DNA of 64,000 nt. Origin: Turnera subulata (lineage: Eukaryota; Streptophyta; Magnoliopsida; Malpighiales; Passifloraceae). The notes under the pieces are model-generated. The model did no database searches and was not told the DNA's origin. It saw only the letters and a program-made list of their open reading frames with translations. This document shows, one piece after another, positions 34,301-46,522 of the stretch. Within the stretch, counting starts at the first letter, position 1. The number at the start of each line of letters is the position of its first letter. Location: the NCBI GenBank assembly GCA_028386065.3, contig JAKUCV010000446.1, positions 97,687 to 161,686 of the forward strand. The letters are read 5' to 3'. The translations under genes were made by a program, and so were the position numbers.

Positions 34301-37300
34301 AAGCAGGATTAACTTTGTGCAGACAGATAATATACATACACACTTCATACTTACTTCTCGAAGGCCTACAAGTAGGTCAAGGTTGGTTACCCACTTGTCT
34401 GTCTTTAACCACCTTGTAATTATGTTACTCAGCTCAGGACTGCAAAAACGGAGCCACCGACGAGGTGTAATGCCATTGGTTTTATTTTGAAACCTTTTTG
34501 GCCATATAGAGACATAATCCGAAAATAACTCTGCCTTTAGAATATCACTATGCAACTGGGCAACACCATTCACCTACAAATCATTGGTGAAAAGTTTTAC
34601 TTAAATTTCAGATGAGCATGTGACCCAACAGTATCATTTAGTCTGATAGTACAAAATACATATGAAAGTATGGCCAAAGAGAGTGAACCAACATGCATTT
34701 TGCAATATCACACATCTCTATGAAATTTCAGCAAACCTGAGTGATGACTTTGTATAGTGATTAATACTTGTAAAAGCAAGGCCAGCTGAATTATCAAGAA
34801 GGAAACGCGAATGTGTGTACAGAACAAGAAAAGATTCTTAGTGTGTAAAAACAATACATTTTCAAACAATTTTGGGCTGATTCTTTGGAAATATAACATA
34901 AAGAATGATTTACGCTGGTCTACGCTAAATAATTTAAACAAATAGACAAAAAAATATTGAAAGATGGTGGAATTTCAACCTCAGACGCACTTTCGTAGAG
35001 TTCTGCTTGTAGTTAAAGAGTTTTCAATAATAAAGGCAATCCCAAAAGGAAAAAAAAAAAGAGTTGTGAAGAATCATATCAGGTTATCTACGTGATTCGA
35101 CATGTGTCAAAACTTGTCTAGTTTAATAAAGAGGCAGTACACCTGCATATGAAAATGGGCCTCTTACCGTATGTGAAGAAACGACACATAAATTCGCCAT
35201 CCGAACAACTGCCTTTTCGGGATTATTGTCCAAAATCCTCATGCTGGAAAGCTTACTCTCAAGATTAGAGTGACTGGCTTTTATCATTTCCATGAACTGC
35301 AAGATTTTCATACTTTCATTTCCATACTCCAAATTTTAAAGATGTGGAGGAAATAGATAATGTTTAGTGATATACTCTCTTGTCAATCTCTTCTATGATT
35401 TCCATGTGGCGAGGAAGAAGCTTCCACATTACAGCTTGAGACCACTTTTCTAGTGCTTCAGGTAGGACTGTGTGATTAGTATAAGCAATGGTCCTGGTTC
35501 AAGTTACAGACATCACAGGAAGTATGAATAGCTACGAAAGACAAAGGAAAGCTAGAAAAGAAAAACAGATCGCTTTTTAAAAAATAATTTTGTTAATTCA
35601 ATAGACAAGTAACCTTGTTGTCACATCCCAAGCTTCATCCCATCCAAGTCCTTCTTCATCCATGAGTAACCTCATCAGCTCAGGAATTGCAAGAGTAGGA
35701 TGAGTGTCATTTAGTTGCACAGCAACCTTGCTGGGAAATTCAGACCATTTCAATGATTTCCCATGTTTTCTCTCCTTAAATCTGGAAATAATATCCTGAA
35801 ATTTGGTGCCAAGAGTCAAATGATAACTTTAAAATCATGATGAAATAACAATTCCAAATTTGTTGTTGAGAAACCACATGAAATCCAAAATATATGTTTC
35901 TATCATAATACAGAAAACTTAGAGGGCTGATTAACATTTTTTTTAAAAAAAGGGGAAAAATTTGACAAACCTGAAGTGATGCACTGCACAGAAAGAACTG
36001 TTGCTTCAGCCTCAAAAGCTTTCCCTCTTCAGTGGCATCCCCAGGATAAAGGACAGCACAAATCTGCACGTGCTAAACTTCAATATTTTAATTCAGGAAA
36101 ATATTAGAAACTTGCTCTGAGGCAACACTTGATCTCATGTTGAAGGTAAAGCACCAAAGCATTTTACAAGCATGTGAAAGGAACAGATAAGTGGGAAGTG
36201 CAATTTGTAAAGAAATAAAATGGACAAATGGTGGGCAGGGCATATCCTTTGGTAATATGATGGCGGAAAGCTGACCTGCTGAGCTCGAGAATGGAGCTGT
36301 GCAGCAGATTCATACTGCCCATCATTAAATTGAAACAGATTGAAGTCAGCAGCAGAAGCTCTTGCTTCCCAGAGACGAAGACTGATGGTATTCTTGGTTT
36401 TATATCCTGGAATGGGTACATCATAAGCCAGAGCTTGCATAGTCTCCCCAGGGACCCACTTACGGCTGTAATATAAACAAAAGTGCAGATACCAGAAGGT
36501 GAGCGGAATGGATACAAACAAAACGAGAAAGAAGTAGAAATTGATTCTGGAAATATAGCAACCGACTACTCCCTAGTAAAAATTGTAGTCAAATAAGAAC
36601 TTACGTTCCATCGGGATTGACCTCAACGCGACCAAAGAATTTGACAGGGAATACAACATCATGTCTAACAACCTCCCAAGGACTGAACTTCTGTAGAAAT
36701 CCCGGAAAAGCAAAAAGAGTCAGAAGCTTACAGAGTCAGAAGCTTACCATCACAGATTTTTTTTTTTTGTCTTTTTTTGGTAAGAAAAAACATCCCATGT
36801 ATGAGGTGAGATATAAACCTCGAGCCAATCCTCAGCAATTTCTTCTTGGCCATCCTTGGTAATCCGCTGCTTGAACAGCCCGTATCTGTACCTCAATCCA
36901 TAGCCCCAGGCTGGCAAATTTAACGTTGCCATGGAGTCTAGAAAGCAGGAAGCCAGCCTTCCTAGACCGCCATTCCCAAGCGCCGCATCTTTCTCCTACC
37001 AAAAGGAAGAAAACAGCCATTCATGCCCCAGGCAAATTACATTTTTGTAACAACAACACACAACACAACAGTAACCAAACCAAATTAATTAATTAATTAA
37101 TTAATTAAGAACAAAAAAAGGGAAAAATAAGCACATCTCCGAAAGAAACAAATTAATCAACTAGTAGTAGTAGAAATGAGAACACGACACATAAGAGTAA
37201 CAGTAGCTGAAAGCAGATTGTTGTGATTGGGAAAGAGAAAAAGGAAGAATGAAGTACCTGGTCAACAATTGCCTCAAGCTTATGGCCAAGCTTATTGAGA

Positions 37301-37757
37301 GCATCGGCGTAGGCACCCTGAAGGTTGAGGTTCCCGATGGCATTGGTCAAAGCTCGGCCTTGAAGATATTCCATAGACAGATAGTAGGTTTGCTTTGGAT
37401 CAACTTTGTGGAAATGAGCGTATGTATCATTCCATTGCTACCATCATAACCACCACAAATTATACAATCATGATCATCCTCTACTTTTTCTTCTTCTTGT
37501 TGTACCATTATTTTTATATAAATAAATAAATAAAAGAGAGAGAGAGAGAGTAAAGTGTCAATAGAAGAAGATACCTGAATGAGGCGGTCGCGGACGCTTT
37601 CCGCGGTGGCGTAGTAGGCCTGTTCAAGTTCGAACTTGAAGGGGGAGAAGTGAGGGCTATATTGGGCGTGGTAGTTGATGTTCGACGCAATATCCGACGG
37701 TTCATCGGCTAAAGGATGCGCCGCCGCCGGAAACTGGGAAGCGCCGCTACTCGCCAT
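31306..37757 (-). CDS. PHS2: Alpha-glucan phosphorylase, H isozyme (cytosolic)
   Basis: Fifteen exons on the minus strand join in phase to 833 codons plus stop: 37757-37575, 37437-37258, 36995-36819, 36690-36605, 36465-36276, 36063-35971, 35795-35614, 35493-35376, 35296-35168, 34573-34355, 34251-34048, 33396-33238, 32918-32655, 32070-31880, 31432-31306. The enzyme moves glucose from alpha-1,4-glucans to phosphate, giving glucose-1-phosphate. In the plant cytosol it acts on heteroglycans made from maltose at night. Family marks seen: [44 protein letters not shown], and [11 protein letters not shown] holding the pyridoxal-phosphate lysine (exon 13). The plastid form's 78-residue insertion and a transit peptide are both missing, which supports the H type. 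An in-frame ATG six codons upstream (37775) could also start translation. Confidence 0.95.
37080..37108. repeat. Simple repeat (AATT)n in PHS2 intron 2
   Basis: A run of seven TTAA/AATT units lies in the intron between exons 2 and 3. A (GA)n run of about eight units is at 37533-37551 in intron 1. Both are ordinary microsatellites that could vary in length. Confidence 0.8.
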
Positions 37758-39000
37758 TTGCTTAGCTTGAAACAAAGATTTCGCGTTTGTTTTGTGTTTA
37801 AATTAGTTAAAGAAAATGTGTGTGCAACAACAGAACAGAGTGCGTGCGTAGTAAACGAGAGCTAGCTTTTCAGGTAAGAGTAGCAGTGAAATTAAACCAA
37901 AGCAGAAAAAAACTAAAATTGTAAGAGAGGAGGGAGAGCTCGGCAAATGTATCAGAGTGAAGAGCAAGTAGTGCAAAAAAAATCGGAGTGGGAGTGGGAG
38001 TGGGAGTGGGAGTGATGATAGTATAGTATAGTACTAATAACAAGAATAAAGAAGAAGAAGCCAAAACAAAACAAGAAGTGAACGTGAGGAGAGGAGATAT
38101 TTATGGAAGAGTCCAATTCATGAGGAGGGAGAAAGAGCAAAAAAGAATATGCGAAAATAGCCAGATGTGAGATCTTTTTTTTTTATTATTATTTTCTTTC
38201 TATATAAAAGGAAAGACCGAAAATATCAGAGAAAGGAGGAGGAGAAGCGACGAAAGTTGCATACATTTTGTTTGGAAATCCGAAAAAAAAAAAGAAGAAA
38301 AGAATGCGAAAAATAAGAGGGTTCACAACTTCACGTAAAGCAGCGGATCGCAGTAGCAGTAGTAGGGAAGGGATGGGATTGGGAGAGTGAGTGAGAGTGA
38401 GAGTGAGAGTGGGGCGTTAGTGTGGTTTTGCGGGTTAGGCTTGGGATGCGTGGGGTGGAACACGTGGAGGTTTTAAAGAGCTGCTTAGTCGGATCTGGAA
38501 ACCCTCCCCCCTCACGGATTCCCTGGATGATGATGGGGTTCACCACCAAAACAGCTTGGATTGGATCCCTCCTTTTTTCTTTCTCTCTTTTTGTGTTTAC
38601 TTACCCACCACCCCACCACCCGTAGTACTAAAATTTCCTGCTTTTCCTTTTTATTTTGTTGCCTTTTTGTATTTTCATTCCCCCGTCCGTCACACGCGGA
38701 AGCTAACCGACGTTATATCATTTCGGTAGCTTATTTATTTCTTCTTTTACATAAAAAATTAAGAGGAATTTACTTAGAAGTACTATAATCTTTTCCTTTT
38801 GGTCCATAAGAAATACCGTAATTGTTGTCCCTGTCGGTTAAGTCAAATATATAGTAGCATTTTTCTTCCTTTTATGGGCACCGTTCACGTGCAAGTACAT
38901 TAATCTTATCATCAGCTGCTACAACCTATCTTTAAGGGAGCGAAACCACTGCACGTGTTTATACTTGCGTGGCGCACTTTTTCATTCCTTTTTCTTTTTT
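37758..39000 (-). promoter_or_regulatory. PHS2 leader and promoter region with three G-boxes
   Basis: Upstream of the PHS2 start, the minus-strand leader carries a (GTGGGA)n minisatellite (about 37986-38013 on the plus strand). A TATA-like ATAAATA lies near 38097-38103. CACGTG cores occur at 38461-38466 (as CACGTGG), 38886-38891 and 38952-38957. A second GTGAGA-type run is at 38388-38412. G-boxes bind bZIP and bHLH factors and would fit light, abscisic-acid or clock control. This is inference from motif presence only. Confidence 0.4.
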
Positions 39001-39839
39001 TTTTTCAAAAAACTGATTAATATTATCCTGGAAAGAAAAAATATTAACTGATTAATACCAACTGAAAAATTACCACCAAAAAGTAACAACTGTTATAACT
39101 TGTGTATTTTCTTTTTTAGAAATGGAATACAACAAATATGATTTTTGTTCAAAAGCAACTTATATGATCCTGAAGTTTGTTTACATTTACAAAACTTACA
39201 TCTGTGAAGATTCTAATAGCTAGCTTTGGTGGAAATGAAAATCACTGACATATATAGAAGTATAACACCAACCAATCAACATATTTTGTTGATTTCTACA
39301 ACTAATTGTACAAATACTCCAGCATATCTATTTCAACAACAATTAATCATTACAAAGTGGACCCTGATGCTACGCGACCAAGAGAGATTACTCCGGCGAT
39401 GGGTTAGAATACTCATCTAGATTAGTATAAAAAGAAATATATGGGACCCAATGAATATTCCAAGATCTGTTATAGAAGATTCACAACAGCAATAAGATGG
39501 CAGGATCCGCATAAACAGTTTGAATGTTATTCTATATATGATTCTGAGGAAAGCATTACAGAATGTAGAGTCCATAAAGAAGAGGTCAGCGCTTGGTGCA
39601 ATATACAGACTGAAGGATTTTGGATTCTCTCAAGTATGTGGACAGAAAAAATAACAATGAACCTAACCGAGGACTGGAGGAGGATCTTTTGAGTGCCAAC
39701 AGTACAGGCACTGATAAGTTGTAACTATTCTTTTGGTTATTCATGCTTCACACTTACAGACGCAAAAAAAATGAATGATCTTGAGATGCAGCGTTTACTC
39801 CACTATGAAATATCACAACCGAAACAAAGCAGTTTTTCT
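39001..39839. other. Spacer between PHS2 promoter and kinase 3' end
   Basis: The stretch is AT-rich with short chance open frames (for example 39441-39692). It should hold the 3' UTR of the minus-strand kinase gene next to 39840. No conserved coding motif was seen. Confidence 0.4.
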
Positions 39840-42800
39840 TCATGCAGAAACGAATTTATAGCTCTCATCATCTTCTTCAATCCCAAATGTTGCAAACCGG
39901 CTCTGCTTTGCGTCTCTTCGAGGAAAATGATCAGATTGATAAGAAGTAGAAGCGGAGGCAGGGGAAGAAGACGAAGACAGGTATCCTTCTCGTAGGTCTT
40001 TTCTGATCCTCCACAGCACCTCCCCACATTCCTTCATGGAAGGCCTTGACTGTCTTGAAGATGCAAGGCATCGCCCTGCTAATTTAAGTACCTTCTCCAT
40101 CGCTATGGTTGATGCAGGAGTCCTCCTTAAGATAGGATCCATCACAAATATTGCATCACCTTGTTTTAAGTTCTGCATGGCCTGCAACCCATGAATGCTC
40201 TCTTTTTCAGATATAATAGTTAATATTTCTGATTGATTGATTCATTGTCTTCTAATTGTTTCATTTCATGGATAATGTGCATGCGATGCCATATAATTAA
40301 TCTAGATGTGCTGTTCAGAACTAAGTCATCCAATCAGGCCGTTACTAATTAGTATCATGCATTAATTACACAATTCTTCTCTCATCCTAACAAAACATTT
40401 ATTCATTAAATTCAATGCAAAGCTCTCTATTTGGCACTAAAACTTATTATGTTCTTGCAATTATCCACCGGACATGCTAACTTGCACCTGCTAACTAATA
40501 GTTCGCAGGCTAGACACATATTCTTCCCTTTTTTTGGGTTTTCTAGAGGCCAGTTAATTAATGCATTGTGTAGGCATTTGATTCAGACATTTTGGTGATA
40601 CCAAACAACAGGCCTTCCGAAAGTGTGACTGGTCCCTAGAAAGTAAGAAGTAGAGTGGCTTTATGCGATGGATTATCTCCACCGAATACTAGGAGCACAA
40701 GTACTAGTCTTCAAGGAACTGACAAGTTATCTTAGTTGCCTTCTAGCTGTTTATCTCTGGACGATTCCAAAAAGTGCGTGATTAATGGTTCTATCATTTT
40801 GTTATAAAAATGCAATAACAGATGAAGACTTTGCAGTCATCTACGGGACTGATAGGTCTGAAGTCCTATATACGACCAGCTGTAATAGTATTGCGTAATA
40901 ACACTCCCAGTGGTAGTCTATTGATGTGTCTATCATACATGCAATCAATGCTCAACAGTAACTAGTACCATACAACCAAACCAGAGTACTGCTGCTAACA
41001 TCTGTGGATACCTTTTCCTTTTTATTTGAGAAAAGACGTATTAGATTCGTTTCAATGCTAAAGGTGGATTAATTGGGTCTACAACTCCTACATTTTTTCC
41101 CCTGCACGCATATGGCCTTGATAGCAGGCTGCTTATTCTTCCAAGATAAGCTGTTCATGTCCAGATGTTTAATTTGGACATCATGTTCATACCAAACAAT
41201 TGACAATACAAGGCAACACGGATGTGACTAGCTCCTAAAACTCAAGTGGCATCATGTGCTGGACACATGGTTATGCTTATTGCAGAAGGGACGGTTCATA
41301 AAGAGACACAGAAAACAGATGGGGCTAAAAGTAAAACCTGGATTTCTGGCACCACTTTCTGAGTAGACAAGAATAATGTTATTACACCACCGTAGCAGCA
41401 GATTAACCTTTTGATAGCATCTAGTTAAGTTCTGGGTTTGATCTTGAACACTTTATTTTTTAATATGATATACATGTTCACAAGTCTGCATGATCTCTTG
41501 TTCTGTCCTCAAATGTCTCATTTGTTTTGATTTTCCTTCCACTATATGACCGAGGATATATGATTTTCTGGACTAGAACTTACTGTGTTCTTGCAAATAT
41601 CCACCGAATCATGCAGACTTGCACCAAACCATGAGCTCTTGCATCTCCTTTGTACTAGTATGCTGATATTCTTCAAGAATGCCAACATACAGAATTTGAT
41701 TTTCCTACAACTATATGAACGAGGATATATGATTTGAGGACTCATAAAGCAGAAGACATGACCATTTCTTCTTCAGGGAATAATTATTAACCATTTGATG
41801 GCCCTGGCTGAAAAATTATTTAACGCCTTCAATTCCTTTTTCTGCATGTTATGTTTTGCCCAAATGTACTGCTTCTATCGGATAATTGTGACATGCTAAA
41901 AGAAGTGATTGCATCAGTAGTGTAGGGAAACAGAGCTTATTATCTTACCCATTTTATGGTTACTCTCTCTTTCATCGATCTCTTCTGCTCTATCGGATGT
42001 CTTCCTGTGATCAGTTCAACAAGCAGTACTCCAAACGAGTAGACATCACTTTTTTCAGTCAGTTGATATGTTCTCAGATATTCTGGATCCAAGTAGCCAC
42101 TTGTCCCTTTGATTTGAGTTGAAATGTGAGAAACATCATAATCTTCCGAGCCAAATCGTGCAAAACCAAAGTCTGCCACTTTGGCACGGAGTTTCTCAGT
42201 GATGAGAATGTTTGATGCCTTTATATCTCTGTGAATAACTGGAGGATCTGTCAATTAAATTAGCAATATTCAGATTTCTGAAAGCTTCTAATTATGATCC
42301 AAAATATGGATCATGAAAATTTTCCAAGCTGCCCAAGGTGTATAGACATCTAAACTGCTTGCTGAGCTTTCAAACAAATCCTTTTCCTATAATATAAAAC
42401 CAAATCCAATATTTTGAAGTAGATGTCAACTCTGAAATGACTGCAACAACTTTTGGGCATTTTGGAGTTGTTCATCAGGCTTAGCTACAATATTTAAAAA
42501 AAAACGGGGAAGCATTTGCATTGAACCTGATACCTGAGTACGTGTGAAGATAGGTAATTGCATGAGCTACATCAATAGCAATATCCAGTCGTTCAGAAAT
42601 TTCTAGTATTCTCCCTCTAGTGCCTGCATGAAATGGCATTGTAAATAGACGTCTGAGCTCAGATGGCTGGTATAATTATTCCAATCAAATCTAAAGGTAA
42701 AGAAATAGGAATCTATAAACTTTTTAAAAAGTCCAGCTTCTGGCCAATCAACCCGTAATTTCAGGTAAGCATCAAGAATCTATTAAAAGGTGCACTCTGT

Positions 42801-44281
42801 TTATGAGTTTCTAGATCCTGCATAGCAATTTGTTCGTCAGAGTTTGATGAACTCTTCATGTTTAACTTACCATCAAGATGTTCTCGAAGTGTTCCATTGC
42901 CAACATATTCAACCACAATAATCTGCTCTTCTCCATGTTCTACATATCCATACAACCTCACCAAATTCAGATGTTCAATCTTAGACAAAGTAAGTACTTC
43001 GTTCCTGAACTCCAGTGCCATGCGTTTGTCATATGTGGTCTGCGACATAGTTTTGCATCATTACAGCAATCACAATGGAAAGATCTGTTTTATGCTTTTA
43101 TGAAATAATCTCTGGTTCCTTTCAACTTTCTTGATATTCACCATCTAACTTACAGGAATGACTATTTAACTAGTCTTAGTTCATATGGGCCAAAATGCAC
43201 TGTCTTATATACTGTACCAAAATGATTGAAATAACTCATGTTCTTGTGTTTATATCAATTCACCTTTCTGGCCCTCTTTGCCGCAAAAAAAGATCCATCC
43301 CCAAGCTTTCCCTTGTAAACTGTAGAAAAACTACCTTCTCCAATCTTATTTTCTGGAGAGAAATTTCTGGTCGCCTTAACAATCTCTTCAAAAGACAAAC
43401 CGGCTGTCCAACTAGTTCTGCTTGTACTACTGGAAGAGCCATAGGAACTAGAGGACCTTAATCTTGACGAACTCTTTCTGTCGCTCCCTGTTGAAATATC
43501 AGTTGAATCTGCAGGTTATAATGAAAATTAGTTTGCGTGAATCTGCAGGTTATAATGAAAATTAGTTTGCGTGTAATTAGCCAATATTATTTGCTTGTCA
43601 AAAGAACTGCTAATTCACAGATGCTGGATATTGTGTGTTTTTTCATCCTTGGCATGCCATAATTTGAATTAAGAGCTCCGAGCATTCATTTAGCTCCACA
43701 TCTCACAAACTAGAACCGGTGATATTGCATCTTTCATGCTTTGAGGCAGAACTTACATGATCATCCTATGAGAAGATTTCTAAATTAAAATTAACTGAAC
43801 AAAATTTTTATTACCGTATAAGTGTGGAAAGCTAAATTCTATATTTTCAGGTGACAAGGGCACAAGCCAGTAAACAATGTAAAAGACGTCGTATAGCTAA
43901 AGGAATCAAGGTGTGAGCTTTTCTTCCAACGAGCTAGGAAAGGATGTTGGGTGCTCACTGTGATAATTTTTGAGGATAAATTCTACAAGGAAGATTGCAG
44001 CAAAATGAAAGCAGCAACATACAGGAAATTCTTTGGACTTGGCTGTTGCTTTTGATCGCATCCTTTACAGCAGCGGTGGCGTTTCCTCGGGGAACAAGGA
44101 AAAATGCAAAAGCTCTGTATACCGCAGATTTTATATACTTCAAGACAGGAAGAGATTGGCTATGGCGTTTGTTTGTGTTATTGGTGCTCAGTCCTTGCTG
44201 GAAATCAAAATTCTGCTTTCTTTGGCTAGAGCTATGAACGTGGGGACCTGACGTTTTCTTCATTTGCAGAGAGACCGTCAC
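39840..44281 (-). CDS. CRCK: Calmodulin-binding receptor-like cytoplasmic kinase (CRCK type)
   Basis: Six exons on the minus strand (44281-44023, 43508-43264, 43039-42871, 42623-42534, 42247-41949, 40181-39840) join in phase to 467 codons plus stop. The N-terminal 100 residues are Ser/Arg-rich and include one hydrophobic patch ([12 protein letters not shown]). The kinase domain has the glycine loop [12 protein letters not shown], the ATP lysine in FFAAKRARK, the RD catalytic loop [16 protein letters not shown], and the activation-loop end [11 protein letters not shown], so all catalytic residues are present. Family members phosphorylate Ser/Thr in signalling at the plasma membrane and some bind calmodulin. 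That site is not obvious here. Exon 1 of 86 codons is inferred from phase (donor CCT|GTATG). ATGs at 44281 and 44263 both fit. Intron 5 is 1.8 kb. Confidence 0.88.
43505..43572. repeat. 34-bp tandem duplication over the intron 1 acceptor of the kinase gene
   Basis: Two adjacent copies (43505-43538 and 43539-43572) differ at essentially no base. Each contains, on the minus strand, the acceptor CATTATAACCTGCAG followed by ATTC. The downstream copy is the one used in the phase-consistent model. Confidence 0.85.
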
Positions 44282-46522
44282 ACCAGGTAGGAAGGCGGTC
44301 TCTTTTGCTTAAACTTACAAGTAAATTGGTTTTTTTTTTTGTTGGCTTGATGTCTTGACCATGAGTATATCTTTTCAAGGACCAATTCAAAGAAATCCCG
44401 GTCTGAAGTGTGTTTTTACAAAACAATAATGGAAAAAAAAAAAAGTTCAACCAAAACCAAGTCAACGGTCTGCAGATTAAGGAATAAACTATCTCGGCTA
44501 ACCTTAAAATTTTTGGGATTGGAAGTGTCAGGGAATATGATCTAGATGGAGACGTCCATTTGTTTTAACAATAGTAATAATACAGCAACGTTATAAACTA
44601 AGTCAGCAAATAAACAAAGTTTATCAACGAGGATGAAGATTTGGTCCGATCTACGATATTAACATTTGGTTAAATGGCAAGTAAATGAAGGGGGAAAAAA
44701 AAAAAAATTGGTACAACGAGGAAGGTGAAGGAGAGGAGAACAAAAAGTCCACCCACCCCATTTGAATATTTTTCTAAGTGGAGGGAAAATAGGATGCAGG
44801 TGAGGTGAACCTAGGGTAATGGAGGAAAAAAGGTTTTCTTGTAATTTTCTTACCTTTAACAACTTGAACCAAAATTTCTTATTCTAATACATTCGGATAT
44901 TGCGGGTATGGCTAATGGTGTTCCAGGCCATCCCGTTGATGATGTGTCTTTATTTTCTTCATAAGTAATATGGGTTAAGGCCCCGATTTTCACCAAAAAA
45001 AAAAAACATGATAATATTAATATTTCATCCTTCATTTCCTTTCCCATCTTCTGAGTTCCCCCCTGCTTTCCTCCTCTATAGGTTTCCAAGTATTTGGCAT
45101 CACATCACGATTCTAGACCACAAAAATTTTATCTCAAGAAAACACGACAAGGAGTATCTATTTCACACACCTGACAAAAAAAAGTATTTACTTCTACAAA
45201 AAAATAAAAAGAATAAACATCTATTTTATTGGCCAAATTTTCGCTAAGCTCCAGCAAAGCCTCACTGTATTTGTTAGCCTTTCCATCTCCAAAACTCATG
45301 TCAGACGAATACCAGCTTTGATGAAAACTGGCAGGATTTGGTTGGTGCTCTAACATTCCAATTATGTCATGGTCATTGGTGACAATCAGGAACTCAAAAT
45401 ATCCGAAGCTTCGAATGCCATTTATATTCAGACTTTTATCATTTAAACAACTATACAAAGAACTAAACCAAAAAAAAAAAAAAACTATACAAAGGCCTGA
45501 AAGTGAAAATTCTCCTACTGCCCTTTGAAAATGAATTGTTCCAGTTTAAGGGAATCGAGTTTAGCTTTTTCCAGCAGATATATTACTGTGTTAGCGATGA
45601 CTGGTCTGTCAAAATCTCTTTCAGTTCTAATGTTCGCAGACTGGCAGTCTCATAGAATTTTGAAACTAGTAAAGAAAGCAATTATACAGAATGAAAATGA
45701 TTAGTTATAACAGTACCTCCCTGACGATTTTACACATTTTCTTCACTTCAAAATGCAAAGCACCTGAAACAGACACCAGTGCACCTAATTCTTGAGGAAC
45801 CACAAAATTCACAACTATACAATTCTTTTATTTCTCACATAAAATAATGATGCCAAAATCTATTCCTTCAAATCGAAGATGACATTTCCCAAGATACAAC
45901 CTTGGCTACCTTTACCGTACAACTTGTATCACTTGGCTGTAATTGCTGACTGTACAATCTATCACTAACAGAGTATCGGTTTTAAGACTTCATTTGGCAT
46001 CTGCGGAACAAAATTTTTAAGAAAGTCCATTAAAAAAAAGAAAAATGGACTTAATTGATGGGCAGGATGTATAAAGATGAAAACATAAAAGCAGACCCTG
46101 CAACGTTGAGAGGACTTCAAAAAAAATTCAACAAAAAAAAAGTTTTAAGGTCCTCTCAACGTTGCAAATGTTTTTGCCCACAGAATGTGATCACTGAGTT
46201 AGGTTTCCAAGATGTACACTGCAGCCTTGAGCATTTAAGAATCATAAATGGAAATGCTGCCAAAAGACCCATTGGATATGCAGTTGGGTAAGCACTCTGA
46301 AAGCAATTCAGCAATTTAGCGAAGTGTTGCATGGCTACTGTCTGTTGATATATTCAAAAGCAAACACCTTGTAACAATCTTTTCACTTCTAAAAATTTAC
46401 AAGTCACTATTATACAAAAAACTTCACAACAAATTGTAGCAACTACAAACAAAACTAAGTGAAAGCAAGCTTTGCATAAAATAATAGGCAACTAGAGGAA
46501 GAAAATAAGTCAGTGAATGGTA
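44282..46522. other. Spacer between the kinase start and the PHT4 3' end
   Basis: Promoter of the kinase gene (44282 upward) and 3' region of the PHT4 gene. A 109-codon minus-strand open frame (45458-45129) has no recognised motif and a weak composition. I do not call it. Around 44690-44990 there are poly-A runs and short repeats. An inverted repeat lies at 46100-46165. Confidence 0.45.
46100..46165. repeat. Perfect 16-bp inverted repeat with 34-base spacer
   Basis: GCAACGTTGAGAGGAC (46100-46115) is mirrored exactly at 46150-46165. The spacer is A-rich. The structure lies about 360 bases past the PHT4 stop codon, so it may be in its 3' UTR or just beyond. Confidence 0.75.

Noticed and set aside
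37758..37775. Upstream in-frame ATG as the PHS2 start
   Set aside because: It adds only MFQAKQ; the start at 37757 looks like related proteins. The upstream codon cannot be excluded.
45129..45458. 109-codon minus-strand open frame
   Set aside because: No recognised motif, no splice partners, and ordinary composition for chance in AT-rich DNA.
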